NCBI GenBank assembly: GCA_022829145.1
Contig: CM040746.1
Location: forward strand, 5,821,184-5,885,183
DNA length: 64,000 bases
Direction of reading: 5' to 3'
Origin: Albula goreensis
Taxonomy: Eukaryota; Chordata; Actinopteri; Albuliformes; Albulidae
Shown: positions 48,620 through 59,962 of the stretch, one piece after another
Numbering within the stretch: the stretch's first letter is position 1
Layout of the letters: every line of letters starts with the position of its first letter
Notes under the pieces: model-generated
The model's database searches: none
Told to the model about the DNA's origin: nothing
Seen by the model: the letters and a program-made list of their open reading frames with translations, nothing else
Translations under genes and position numbers: made by a program

Positions 48620-51600
48620 CTGACACATTTAAAAAACGGTTTTTAAGCTAACCCTTACCCCACTGTGGGCCTGGAGGAGCTACAAAAAGCAACGTCAGAT
48701 GAAAAACCTGCAATTATAATATATTTAAATATGTCAATTTTAAGTTAATTATGTTAATATTAAGGTGTTTTGGCTTGAAAAGAACCATGACTACAGTCTT
48801 TTTATGGAGCCATGCGGGACAAAAAATTTTTTTTCACAAAAGAAAGAGAAATGATGAGACTACTATGCTACAGCACAGGCTATTTGTGCAATGTGCTTTC
48901 ATGTTACCAAGGATGAGCCTGTTCTGGGATAGAGGACTTTGGCCTGGCTTCAATCAACATTTGTTCTTCGCTTTGCTTTGTAAATGAATACAAATGTTAG
49001 TGGTCGTCTTCACAAACATAGCTTGGCTTCCCAAGAATCACCCAAAGTAATTCACCTGCCCTGCTGTATTTATGTGGTGAATAACCTTACATACTACATT
49101 AATTTGTGTGTCAGAGGGGTTGAGCGTTGATTCAATCAGTGCCTTTATCTTCCCATTTTTACCCTGTTTTCAGCAATAACAAAATGCACAGAGGGTGCAT
49201 TGATCTATCTTCCTTTGTTGAGAGATGAGAAGTTGAGCAAAAGATTTGAGAATGAAGATTTCTGAGCTGACTGCTTTCAGCAATAACAAAATTCAGTCGG
49301 ATCACCGAGTTATAAAAACCCAGATTACATTTAACACTCAGAGGCAATTAAACACAACTTATGTAGCACTGTGCTGCTCTTGAGAACTTGGGATGAGTAA
49401 TGAGAATGTCCATTTGAAAGAGAATGTTGAACACGCCTGTGTATTGATCTGGAATTGCAATAAGGCCACTTTCACTGCAGCTGCCTCATAGCCATGCCCT
49501 CTCCACCAATCAGCATCAAGCATTTAACCGCACTGGTTTGGTTTATTTTAGTCCATTTAGCCCAGTCAGCTGGGATATGTCCACCACAGCACCTGAGGTT
49601 ATCCCACAAGCAATGCAACAGCAGATTCACCTTTCACTATTTAGTGTGCACCTTCCTTACAATTCACATTTTTCTATATAATCTAATCTGAGCTGTCAAA
49701 CTTTATTTTACTGCTGATGTTTGAAAGGCACTGACTGTTGGCTTTTCTGAAACACTGATGCTGAAAAACGAGTTTCTCTTTTCCAGATATCTGTTGATGC
49801 TGGTTCTGCTCAGGTGTAAAATGTCACTGGTCCCCATTATGTGAATTGACTGTGACAGTCACTCAAGCACTTGCATTCAGCAAATTAAAATACTGTGTAG
49901 GCATTTTAGTCCTGCAGTTACCAGAATACACACATACATCACTTTGGGAAATGTCTAAATGTAGGACATGGTGTTTGGTACACAGTGGTGGAAAACTCTG
50001 GCTTCAGAAAGTAAAAGTACTAGTATGTGTTTGTTCTGCTCATTCACTAAAACCAGGAAATTTCACTTTTTAGCTTGCCTACCTGGCTGAAGAGTACAGG
50101 TGGATTGTACTTTCTACAGCTTTCCAGCTCCGTTTGTAAGTAAACAATAAATGGTTGCATTATTAGGCCCAGGTTAGCATGGGTTTGGGATTTCAGGGTT
50201 TAGTCACTATAATCTGGCAGGAAGGAGAGGGGAGGTTTCTGGCTGTGAGGTAGGTGTTTTGATGCTGAATGGGCGAACATGGGGACAGTCCAGCTCAGTG
50301 AGGGTGGGTGTGCCAGCCAGTGAGGGACACAGGAGAGTCGCTCTGAACGTAACTGGATTTGGCACGCTATTTAAAGGCCCTCCTTTATTTTATTATTTTT
50401 TTTTACTGCTGCTTCTTTACTCACTCCTTTTCCTCACTCGCTTCCTTTTTTATGTGTCTTTGCTGTCCGTGGCTTTTTCTGTGTTCCCCTTATGTCCACC
50501 TCAAAATTTAGGAGGCCAAGGCAGACCACCAGCTGAGAAGTTTTCCAGGCTTTTTAATATTTCAGTGTCCGTGCGCTCCTTCACTACTGAAAGCCTCAGG
50601 ACCTGCATATTCTCAGACCGCCTGCTGTCTACCCGCCCCCTCTCTCTCTCCTTTCTCCATTGCTGTCTCTTCTCTTTTTCCATATCTCTCTGCTTCTTCT
50701 CTCTCATCTCTCCATCTCTCTCTCTGTCTGCCTGTCATTCATTCTCCCTTTCTGTCCTCCTCCCCACCTTATCTCTCCATATCAAAGTATCTCTCTCCCT
50801 CTCTCTTTCTCTCCAGTCTTCTGCCTCTGTATCTGTGTAGAGCTTCAAACCCTCAGTGAATTCACTTATTCATTCAGAGGGCTCTGAATTCAGGAAAGCT
50901 GCTGGGAGCACTTGCAGAATATTCGCCATGCAGGCACCACCAGTGTTGGATGAGGTCTGATGCTGTATCCATACCAAAAATGGGTTAGAATCACCAACCA
51001 CTCAGGCTAAATAAACATTTATATCTGCATGGCGTTAAACAATTGATTCCTTTATAGCCTATTTCAATGATGGCATGTGTTTATCCCAGGTAAAGGCTAT
51101 GGCCATATACAGCATTGCAATGGATGCAACAAGTGGCTTCTGTAAGTGTGCACTGTTGAACTGTTTTTAGACACCTCTGGCAAACAGCAAGCCATCTGAC
51201 CGGTGACCGGATACGGTTTAAAGGTTACGACAGCCTCCCAGCCTTTAGACATAACAAGAAACCACAAATTAAACAATGAGCCAAAACCAAACAAACAAGC
51301 AAATATGGTAGGTTTTAAACATCTGGATTGTGCACCTTTTAAAGCATCAGAGAGATACGCAAGGAGGAAGGGAGGATGTAGACAAAGACAGAAGAGGGCA
51401 GATGAAAGAGACAGAAGAGAGAGGGCAGCTGTCATCTACCAAACAGGTCACTGCTCACTGACTCCTCTGTAATTCTTGTAATCTGTAAGGGCCTTCCCAT
51501 GCACCCCTCAGCAGCACTGTCTGCCCACCCTTAGACATTAGGGGAAGCCAAAGGCTTTCTCTTGTCTGCATGGCCGCTGTGGTCCTGGCTGTAGACCCAA

Positions 51601-51970
51601 ACACCTTCTTAACACTGAGGGAGGGAAAGCATGCCCAGTGAGCTAGAATTATAATTTAATGCTTCCGGCACGCTGTTAGCCGTAGGCCTATTGGTGTTAT
51701 TTAACTAAATATCCTGGCTCTTTGTGAAAGGAAACTTTGTACACTTGTAGTTTGCTTAATGATCCCAGTATTTATTTAGCTGGCCTCTCTGTCGCTGTGG
51801 CTCTCAGCGACCCAGAATGCCGAGCTCTGTGGCTGCGCGGGGTCTGAGATGCACCTCAGACAATGCATCAGAGTTTCAGATCAAACAGCGCTGTGCCATG
51901 CTGACAGCCCACATGGAAATGCCACACAGTGCAAAGGGGGCGTAGCAGGAGGCTTTCCCACAGACAATGA
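48620..51970. other. apln intron 1, no element recognised
   Basis: Unique-looking intronic DNA with a long pyrimidine-rich tract at 50630-50825 (CTCTCT/TTCTC mixtures), which creates open frames rich in Ser and Leu on the plus strand. No supported exon. Confidence 0.5.
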
Positions 51971-51976
51971 ATGTCA

Positions 51977-52700
51977 CAAAGCCAAGCACCTGGGAAACCT
52001 CACCTGCACACACGATCACACAACCACAACAAAACCAAGCACCTGGGAAACCTCACCTGCACACACGATCACACAACCACAACAAAACCAAGCACCTGGG
52101 AAACCTCACCTGCACACACAACCACAACAAAACCAAGCACCTGGGAAACCTCACCTGCACACACAACCACAACAAAACCAAGCACCTGGGAAACCTCACC
52201 TGCACACACAACCACAACAAAACCAAGCACCTGGGAAACCTCACCTGCACACACAACCACAACAAAACCAAGCACCTGGGAAACCTCACCTGCACACACA
52301 ACCACAACAAAACCAAGCACCTGGGAAACCTCACCTGCACACACAACCAGAACAAAACCAAGCACCTGGGAAACCTCACCTGCACACACAACCAGAACAA
52401 AGCCAAGCACCTGGGAAACCTCACCTGCACAAACAACCACAACAAAACCAAGCACCTGGGAAACCTCACCTGCACACACAACCAGAACAAAGCCAAGCAC
52501 CTGGGAAACCTCACCTGCACACACAACCAGAACAAAACCAAGCACCTGGGAAACCTCACCTGCACACACAACCAGAACAAAGCCAAGCACCTGGGAAACC
52601 TCACCTGCACACACAACCAGAACAAAACCAAGCACCTGGGAAACCTCACCTGCACACACAACCAGAACAAAACCAAGCACCTGGGAAACCTCAGCTGCAT
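51977..52700. repeat. 45-bp minisatellite, about 16 copies, paired CACCTG
   Basis: Two 53-bp units, then about 14 units of 45 bp: AACCAAGCACCTGGGAAACC plus TCACCTGCACACACAACCACAACAA. Since 45 is a multiple of three, long frames appear on both strands (15-residue repeats); these are artefacts. Nearly every unit contains two direct CACCTG words 8 bases apart. It lies in apln intron 1, about 2.2 kb from exon 1. Confidence 0.96.
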
Positions 52701-53240
52701 GATTGTGACTGCAGAGGGGAGTCAACCAGGCAACTAAATTTAGACATCTCAGGAGCTTTCGGTGTGAGTGTGTGTGTGAGTGAAGCAGAGTTTGTGTGTT
52801 GTTTTCCTGCTCTGTGTCTTCACGCACCCAGGGATTTACTGCTTCCTTTCCATGGCTATGAAAGGTAGGACCCAGATATGTGTCCAGGGCTGGTAGATAG
52901 AGAATACTGTTCCCCATGCAGGGCCTTTGGGTTTGAATGCCATTACATTCTGCTTTATACATTGCAGAGAACACCACAACAGTGTAACACATTACAGGTA
53001 ATGCTACAGGAAAAACATACAAGAGTAGATTGAGAGAAAAAATGATGTAGTTGATATGACATGCACTAAGCAGTGATATAGTTCCGTCTCGTCTCACAAG
53101 TGCAACTGTTAATGCTGTCCCCCTACGCCAGGATGTGCTACATTAGACCACTGTCGCCTGTTGCGCCATTAGTTCAGTTCTCTGTCCCCACCCCTCTCTC
53201 TCATGCATCCAGAATGCTGAAGCCAGATGCATACACATAT

Positions 53241-53262
53241 GCACACACACACACACACACAC
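53241..53262. repeat. (CA)n microsatellite
   Basis: Run of about 11 CA units just before the CpG-rich patch in intron 1. Confidence 0.95.
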
Positions 53263-53369
53263 AGAGACAACTGTTCACACACAGAGCTGTTCACGATTTC
53301 ACCAGTAAACTCTGAAAAGAGAAAGGCGTTTTTCCTGGAGATGAAAGGATTCACACCCACTGCCTACAC

Positions 53370-53660
53370 ATGGAGCCACCGCCGACACCTCCCTGCGACA
53401 TCACATAGCACGGACGCGGGGCACAGGGAGGCAAGCCATTGCCAGCTCCGTCAGCCGAGCTAGCAGGTGCTAGCAGCGAGAGAACACGCTGTACAGCCGA
53501 CAGAAACCATGCCCTGAAAAACGCGCGGCGAAACGAGCAGAAGCGGGGACGGATGCCTGCGACTGAGGTTTTTTTTTTTTTAAATCAGATGCTGCTTGGG
53601 TTGAGCCGTAGTTACTGAGGATCTCTCCGCCGATCTCCAGAGCCGCACACGCTCAGTCAG
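53370..53660. promoter_or_regulatory. CpG-rich patch in apln intron 1
   Basis: This stretch has roughly 25-30 CpG dinucleotides in 290 bases, including AACGCGCGGCG near 53520, in otherwise CpG-poor DNA. It starts about 1.2 kb downstream of apln exon 1. Two CACGC words (GCGTG on the gene strand) at 53485-53489 and 53648-53652 fit the HIF core RCGTG. Mammalian apelin is hypoxia-inducible, and HIF elements have been described in its first intron. A poly-T run lies at about 53571-53581. It could be an intronic enhancer, an alternative promoter, or simply a CpG-rich repeat remnant. Confidence 0.3.
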
Positions 53661-54874
53661 CCCGAAAGAGGACTTGAAAAATGACACCGTAATGCAGGAT
53701 GATAATCGTTTCCCATTTACTCATGTGTGGAGACAAAAATAGCATAGTCTGTAATGAATGCGTTTTTCCCTTTCCCTTCCTGAAGCATGGGTACCAGTAA
53801 ATCCTGCTCATTACAGCATGACACTGAACCTGGGATACGCTCGGAAAGCCAGCTACCCGAGGCACATGCAACACTGTGCTTGTTCGTAGATGGGTGTCAG
53901 TCTTTGTAGAAGCAACATTATTCACACAGACCCCCTCCATTCTGATTTTTACACTAAACTGTTACCTGCACTGCACACTGCACCTGCAGACTAGAGCTGG
54001 CTCTAGCTGACAGTGACTGTAGCTCCAGTGAAAGCTCTCCTGCATGCTATCCTCTGGCCTCTCCTTATTTTCCTACCCAATGCAGTTTTGTAACAGACAT
54101 TAATTTCATACTTGGGTCAAGCTCATTTGCAAGTGTAGTTTCAGATTTGTACAGTGACATTTTGTGTGGATGCTGGATTTTCCCTTCATGCACCCACCAC
54201 AGGGAGAATATCCCTATTTCAATGAGCTGAGCAACATTCCAACATTCACCACGGAGGATGACAGCATGCTCGCTGTGGCACAGTCAAATACAACGGCACT
54301 GAGACAGAGGTGTGCTCACATAACTGCACAGACAAAGGCCAGTCAGGACACTCATCTGAATTTAAGTAGGATATTGCACAAGGTGATGCCAGAAATGCAG
54401 CTACTCCTTTAGCCCAAAACCACAATGCAATGCTCCATATACATGCACATTCCAGCAAACCTAGCTCTAGATTCTATAGTACTGAGGTGCTGCACAGAAC
54501 AGAAGGAGCAACAGCTTCATGAAAATCTCATTTCAGACCCAGTCACTGGTCCCTCCACCAAAACCTGAGGCAAGTTACAAGACTAAGCCATAAAAAAAAA
54601 GTTGAGATAATAATAACAACAATAGGAGTAAAGGCATACACATGTATACAATAGCAATTCAACTAGAAAAGCATGCTGTGCTGCAGTTAAGTAAGCAGCC
54701 AGGTGCTGATCTCAGTTTAGAAACACAGCAGCTCTAACCACACAGGGTAACTGATCAACTACAGCTGGCTGCCGAACCCCAGGGCTAACGAGAGGCAGAA
54801 AACGCAGCGTTAGTAAGGAAGGCTTGTTAGGAACACCCCCTGTGCCCCATCCCCCCGGTTCCCCTTTGACTTAC

Positions 54875-54941
54875 CGGCGCTAGCAGAACACAGGAGAGCC
54901 ACCACCAGCACGATCACCAGGGTGAGGATCTTCACATTCAT
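54875..54941 (-). CDS. apln: Apelin preproprotein, exon 1 (signal peptide)
   Basis: This is the first coding exon of apelin, the secreted peptide ligand of the APJ/apelin receptor (a GPCR acting in heart, vessel and fluid control). The ATG is at 54941-54939. The exon encodes 22 residues starting MNVKILTLVIVLVV and ending ALLCSASA, a typical signal peptide with a Lys near the N-terminus, a hydrophobic core and small residues before the cleavage site. It then contributes one G to a split glycine codon (phase-1 intron). The donor reads G|GTAAGT at 54875/54874. The start is chosen because it opens the signal peptide directly; no longer upstream reading frame makes sense. On its own this exon could be mistaken for a CXC-chemokine leader such as CXCL12. 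Joined in frame to the exon at 35739-35904 it gives a complete apelin precursor, which settles the identity. Intron 1 spans 35905-54874, about 19 kb. Confidence 0.95.
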
Positions 54942-55020
54942 CTCTGCTCTCCCCTCAGTGTCTCCCTTAGTCACTGGCTGGATGTAGAGTAGTGCTGTGT
55001 GTACTAGAGGAAGGGAGGGA

Positions 55021-55050
55021 GAGAGTGAGTGAGCGAGAGAGAGAGAGAGA
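55021..55050. repeat. (GA)n tract in apln 5' flank
   Basis: GAGAGTGAGTGAGC followed by (GA)n, about 80 bp upstream of the apln ATG and possibly within the 5' UTR. Confidence 0.9.
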
Positions 55051-55117
55051 GCTCCTCCTGTGTGTGTGCGTACGCATCAGAGTGCGTGTGTTTACCCATA
55101 CCTACTCCCGCGCACGA

Positions 55118-55140
55118 GTGTGTGTGTGTGTGTGTGTGTG
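55118..55140. repeat. (GT)n microsatellite in apln 5' flank
   Basis: About 11 GT units roughly 180 bp upstream of the apln ATG. Confidence 0.95.
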
Positions 55141-55476
55141 AGACAGTGCCTCCGTCTGTGTGCCTGTATGTGCACTTGTGTGTGTTAAAAATGTTTTTAA
55201 TGAGGAGTGTCACTCCTGAGAGTGGCTGGGCGCACCTCTTTATCTGAGCTCTCCCACGGAGGTGTGTGGTGCGTGCGTGTGTGTGCGTGTTTTTCTGTGC
55301 CAAGTTCAGCGGAGCTGCGAATGCGCTGAGATGTGGGCCTGCTGCAGCTTCTCAGCCTGGATATCAGTGCTGTGCCTCTCCAATGTTAAACCCAGCCTGT
55401 TGTGTTGCAATGGCTTATGTATCATTGTCTCTCTCTGTGTCATGGAAAAAGGGCCTTTCCTACAAATGTACCCCTC

Positions 55477-55478
<2 letters not shown>

Positions 55479-55509
<31 letters not shown>
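55479..55509. repeat. (CA)n microsatellite upstream of apln
   Basis: About 15 CA units roughly 540 bp upstream of the apln ATG. Confidence 0.97.
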
Positions 55510-55512
<3 letters not shown>

Positions 55513-56334
55513 CATTCATCCCCACACACAGACATAAATGTACACCTTCCACTAAAAACAGAGACAGGAAAAATCAAGAAGGAGGGTGGGGGCTAGGGAG
55601 GAGACAGCAGGTTGTTAGTAGATGGTGCTCAAGTTTTTTTTTTTTGAATAACCACACAGAATCCTGTTCAGAAGATTGTTTCAGTTGCCTGCAGGAAATG
55701 TGCACAGGCATGTGAGCCGCATGTTAAATCTAATGGGAGAAGCAGGGTTTGCAGAGAGGAGAGGAGAACACAGTAGAGCAGAACAAGCAGAGAGGAACAG
55801 AGTGGGAACATAGGACAGATGAGAAACAGTTTGGAACTGGATTCTTCTTTTCATGTTCCCTATCTCTCACCCTCCCTCTCATGACAAATCGCATGCAAAC
55901 AGTATCTTGAAATTATTTCAGCTCCTATCTATGACATATGGTATACTGCATGAAAAAAGTTATCAGACTCTGGAAATGATGGAATCTCTTGTTCTGTTTC
56001 TTTTACTGATATAGGCTTTTGTTTTGGAATTTTTATTCTTTCAGTGAACAAAGCTCTCTGATATCCATGGCTGGGAGGTTTTTTGTCATATGTTTATTGC
56101 ACAATAAACAGGAAAGGGTTGAATTTCTTGAACTGAATTGTGAGAAATGAATTACATAAAACTGCAAAACTATAACATTCTTATCTTTGGTGGCCATGAA
56201 TAGCAGTTTATATGAAGTTATGGATTAAAAATGTCTTGCTCTTTGGGTGGTGAAAGTATCTGTCAATTTATTGGAATTTAAATATAAAATTCAGTTTACA
56301 TGATCATTCTTATTTTGTTTTGTAAAAGAATGCA

Positions 56335-56490
56335 GTGTCTGTTTTTGTGTATGTGAATTTTGTATGTGTATGTGTGCATGCATGTGTGTGTTTGCATGTG
56401 TCTGTGTACGTCCATGTGACCAGGTGTGTGAGTATGCATGTTTCTCTGTGTGTATTGTGCATCTGTATGTTTGTGCATCTGTGTGTGATT
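56335..56490. repeat. Degenerate TG-rich repeat
   Basis: TGTGTATGTG / TGCATGTG mixtures that give spurious open frames on both strands. Confidence 0.8.
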
Positions 56491-57339
56491 TGCATGTTGA
56501 AAGCATGGCATATTTTGCTGTCACTCCACCCCTCCTTTTCCACACCCATTTCCGTAAGCAGGTCAGATCTGTGCACAAAATGATAAACGCATGGTGGAGA
56601 AAAGTCGTAACCTCTCAACACAATGCAGACGCAGGAAGAAACGGCTTTGTGGAAATGTGGAAAGATTGAAAATAATTTTGATTTGATGTTCTGTTTGTGC
56701 TGAGTTTTTGTCCACAGGAAAAAGGGGAGCCTAAAAGGCTTTGTACCTTTATATAATTATGTTATAATTATGACATTCATGTTGATGCATCTATATGACC
56801 ATAAGCACAGAGGAGGTGAATTAAATTCTAAATATAGCTAGATTCAATTATACTATCACAGATAAGGGCCAGGACCCAATCAGACACACACGTAGTCTCT
56901 GAAAGGGCGAGAGTAATTAAGTCAAAATATTACAAACTCATTTTCTTTGAGTATGCTATATTTTATTGTAGACAATTAAATATGTCCTTTAATATGTTAT
57001 GTTTCCATTCTACAATTTAATAACACATTCTTGAATAGACAAGTCCATTTTGAGTGAATTGCATAGGCAGTCGTCTATAGAGAGGCTTGTCGGGAGGGCT
57101 GGTTGGGAGTAGGGGCTGGCAGCATGTCCATGTCACCCACTTGCGTTCCAGAAAACATTAGCACCTTTCCATTTCTGTATCTCCCCCACTTGAAGCCATT
57201 CACCGTGAGTGAAGTAATCCTCTCGCCTTGGGGGTGGCTGAGGTGTAATCTAAAGATGCTTATCGGTTATGGGTCCTTTTTTTAGCCGAGATGTTTGCTG
57301 AATCTCATTAAACAGCCTATGTCAATGACACGTCCCCTG

Positions 57340-57765
57340 ACACACTCACTCTCACACACACACACTCCCTCTTTCGCACACTAACGCACTTGCACTCTCA
57401 AACTAACCACTCACTCACTCGCACACCCACACACTCACTCACTTGCACCCTCATTCTCTCGCTTGCACACTCACTTACACGCTCACTCATGCACTCAATT
57501 GCACACACCCTCACTCGCACACACACTCATTTGCACACTCACTTGCTCACTCGCTTGCACACTCACTCGCACACTCGCTCACTCATGCACTCAATTGCAC
57601 ACTCACTCACACACATATTCGCTCACACATCAACTCACTCCCTTGCACACTTGCTAACTCACTGGCACACTCATTCACTTTCGCACACACACTCTCTTGC
57701 ACACTAACTCATTTGCGCACACACTCACTAACACATTCACTCACTTGCACACTCTCATTGGGCTG
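57340..57765. repeat. Degenerate CACTCA/CACACT simple-sequence array
   Basis: About 420 bases of CACTCACTTGCACAC-like units with variable spacing. The plus strand is almost free of G. This produces His/Ser/Thr/Leu-rich open frames that are not genes. Confidence 0.92.
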
Positions 57766-58256
57766 CCAAGAGTGGTCGCATGACAAACATTTACCCAGGA
57801 TGGTTGAGACTGAATGTGCTATATGTCGGTAAACATAATAAGGGCTGCAAATGTGGCTAAATTTAATTAAGTTGTTCAGGACATACTTTAAACCAGAGCA
57901 ACTTACACATCATGCACAAAGTCCATTAACACAACTGGACATTAGCTGAAGTCGCTCCGGTAAATTACCTTGCATTAGGATAAAACATTTTTGCCTCAAC
58001 TGAGAACTGAACTTGTAGCGTTTTGAATTACAAGCCAAGTTTCCAAACCAAGTGTGAGGTAATTACTTAAATTTCCAGTTTACTGACTGTATCCATGAAA
58101 CATAGAGAAAAGATATGCTAAATAATTCTAAGGTCATTGTAACTGATATGTGTTGAAGACAGACCTCAGCTGCCTCATACATACAGGCATGTGTATAAAA
58201 CAGCAGGGAATGGTGCAAATATTTGAAGAGCAGGTTTTTTTCTCCCTTTATCTTAC

Positions 58257-58340
58257 CTTTGGTGCAGTGTTTGTCCTCTTTTGTTGAGCATGAATGTGTA
58301 CAGTTGAGCTGCTGTAAGTCCACAGTGAGCCCATACTCGC
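58257..58340 (-). other. Candidate Cys-containing internal exon, phase 1-1
   Basis: On the minus strand the acceptor TATTGTTTGTAG ends at 58341 and the donor AAAG|GTAAGA follows 58257. The 84-base segment is open and symmetric (phase 1 at both ends). It reads EYGLTVDLQQLNCTHSC and then STKEDKHCTK, with three Cys and an N-x-T sequon. Phase 1-1 exons are common in secreted and receptor proteins. I do not recognise the family. It would belong to a minus-strand gene upstream of apln. The pyrimidine tract is weak and no companion exon was found. Confidence 0.2.
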
Positions 58341-59479
58341 CTACAAACAATACTACATTCAGTACATTTAGGGACTGCCACCATTATGGAATGTGCTCCT
58401 TACCTGTGTCAAATGTGAACTTTAATGTGAACAGGCAATCCAAGGTGGCAGAGATGTCTGCTCTGTGTGTTCAGGAGAGTGGTGTGCATGCCCATGGTGT
58501 TCAGGGTTCTCTCTGTGTAGCCATGGCTTCCATCACAATGCTAGGCCAAGGGCAAGGATATGAGAGAAATGACCACGTAGCTAACGAAAATGCTGGAACC
58601 TTATGACTTTTAATCATGTTTTTTGGATGTGAAGTCATTCTGGTTTGTGTAAATGACATAAGGGCTGAGGTGTGATGACTGAATTCCTGAGTAGTATTTG
58701 CTCCGGGTAACGAGTCATACAGGATAAGAGCACTGGGTACATGTTTCCTTGACATCTGCCATGACACAGGAAGTGCTTGGGTGTTTACAGGAAGTTGGCA
58801 GGTAAAAGAATTCCACTTATGCTTCTTTCTTTGGTCAGCTGGTGATGACATTCTCTGTAATTTGAGCGTTGGCAATCTGGCAGCTGTCCTACACAAAGCG
58901 AGGTCTTCCTGAGTAGACGTTGTATTAATACACTGAAATATGTCCTGCCATTACTCAGCCAACTGTCATTTTTATATGGAAAACAACTTATTTTTTGTCT
59001 TCTTGTGCTCCGGTTTTTTGTACCATCCAAGAAAGTGGGTAAAAGCAGCAGGTGTTCAGTGTTATTCATCCTTCCAGAAAGAAGGCCCCTACCAAATGTG
59101 CGTGTGTTGTTGGTTCTCTCTGCTAAGGCTTGTTTGCTTTGTGTTTATTGTCTTCCTCCAAATTTGCAGTCCAAATCCTCGAAGTCTAAAAAAAAATCAT
59201 CTTATCATTAACCTTCCAGCCTGAGAATATTTTTTTAAAGTTAAACTCATCTCTGATAAAATGTTTGAACAAGTGAGTGGGAGAAATTTATTCTGGAGAT
59301 GCAGACATCACCCAAGAGATAGTTGGTTCACTGGGTCTCTCACAGGAACGTTTCAAATGGAGACCTCACTGTAATCTGAGAGACAAATGAGTTTCTGGAG
59401 GATAGCAGATAAGTTGCAATGGCTGGGAGTCACGATATCTTTAGACTCTTTTTTTTTCCCTTTTCAGTGTGCTGGGGGT

Positions 59480-59770
59480 TTGAGGAGCTGAGCAGTAGAG
59501 TCAGGAGCGCTGGTGTACAGGAGTGCTGGAAAGGACAGCGCTGCTTTGCATCTCCGACGGCAGAATGGGAGGGCCTGCGGATTACCTTATCTCCCTCTGC
59601 TCGCAGCGTTATCGTCATCGCTGCCATTGCGTAGAGAAATGAGGTCTGTCAGCAGCCTCCCTCAGAGCGACAGCAGAAATTCGTGCTACGAGCTTTCTTT
59701 CACCGTCACGTGAGCGTTTATGGCACCAATCACGGCAGCCGCTTGCTATCACATTCGTACTGTCACCACA
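59480..59770. other. GC-richer unique segment upstream of apln
   Basis: About 300 bases with many CpGs, a CACGTG E-box (about 59707) and a TTATCT (GATA core) word near 59586, flanked by AT-rich DNA. No exon is supported. It may be regulatory, but nothing beyond composition shows this. Confidence 0.2.
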
Positions 59771-59962
59771 AGGTCAGTCTGTGACAGAGGTGGTATTGTG
59801 CTAGGCAGGTGAGCTCCTTGGAAGCAGCCAGGTTAAGCAGTAAATGCCATATCTGATGCATAAGTGAGAGCATGTCAGGCAGCCTCAGATTAGCGGTGAT
59901 TTTTAGCAGGAGTTCTGGATTTGTGGGCTGGTTGGGAGCATTCCAAGAATGAAACAGAAACT

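Larger units (their letters stand above)
54942..55260 (-). promoter_or_regulatory. apln: Probable apln 5' UTR and proximal promoter
   Basis: This lies immediately upstream of the apelin ATG. A (GA)n tract sits at 55021-55050 and a (GT)n tract at 55118-55140. A TATA-like AGATAAAG is read on the minus strand at 55245-55238, followed by the palindrome GGAGTGTCACTCC at 55204-55216. If the TATA-like box is used, transcription would start near 55.21 kb and the 5' UTR would be about 270 bases. This placement is inference only. No initiator or first-exon boundary can be proved, and an additional upstream non-coding exon is possible. Confidence 0.3.

Noticed and set aside
50259-50887. 193-codon Ser/Leu/Phe-rich frame
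   Set aside because: Lies over a pyrimidine-rich tract. Composition alone removes stop codons, and there is no family resemblance or signal of selection.
51849-52868. Open frames of up to 339 codons on both strands with 15-residue repeats
   Set aside because: They are produced by the 45-bp minisatellite, whose period is a multiple of three. The same array is open in several frames on both strands, and there are no flanking domains or splice signals.
54875-54941. CXC chemokine (CXCL12-like) leader exon
   Set aside because: The leader and phase-1 donor look like CXCL12, but joining it in frame to 35904-35744 gives a complete apelin precursor of normal length.
57390-57832. His/Ser/Thr-rich frames in all three forward phases
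   Set aside because: Simple-sequence (CACTCA) array with almost no G on the plus strand, so stops are rare.
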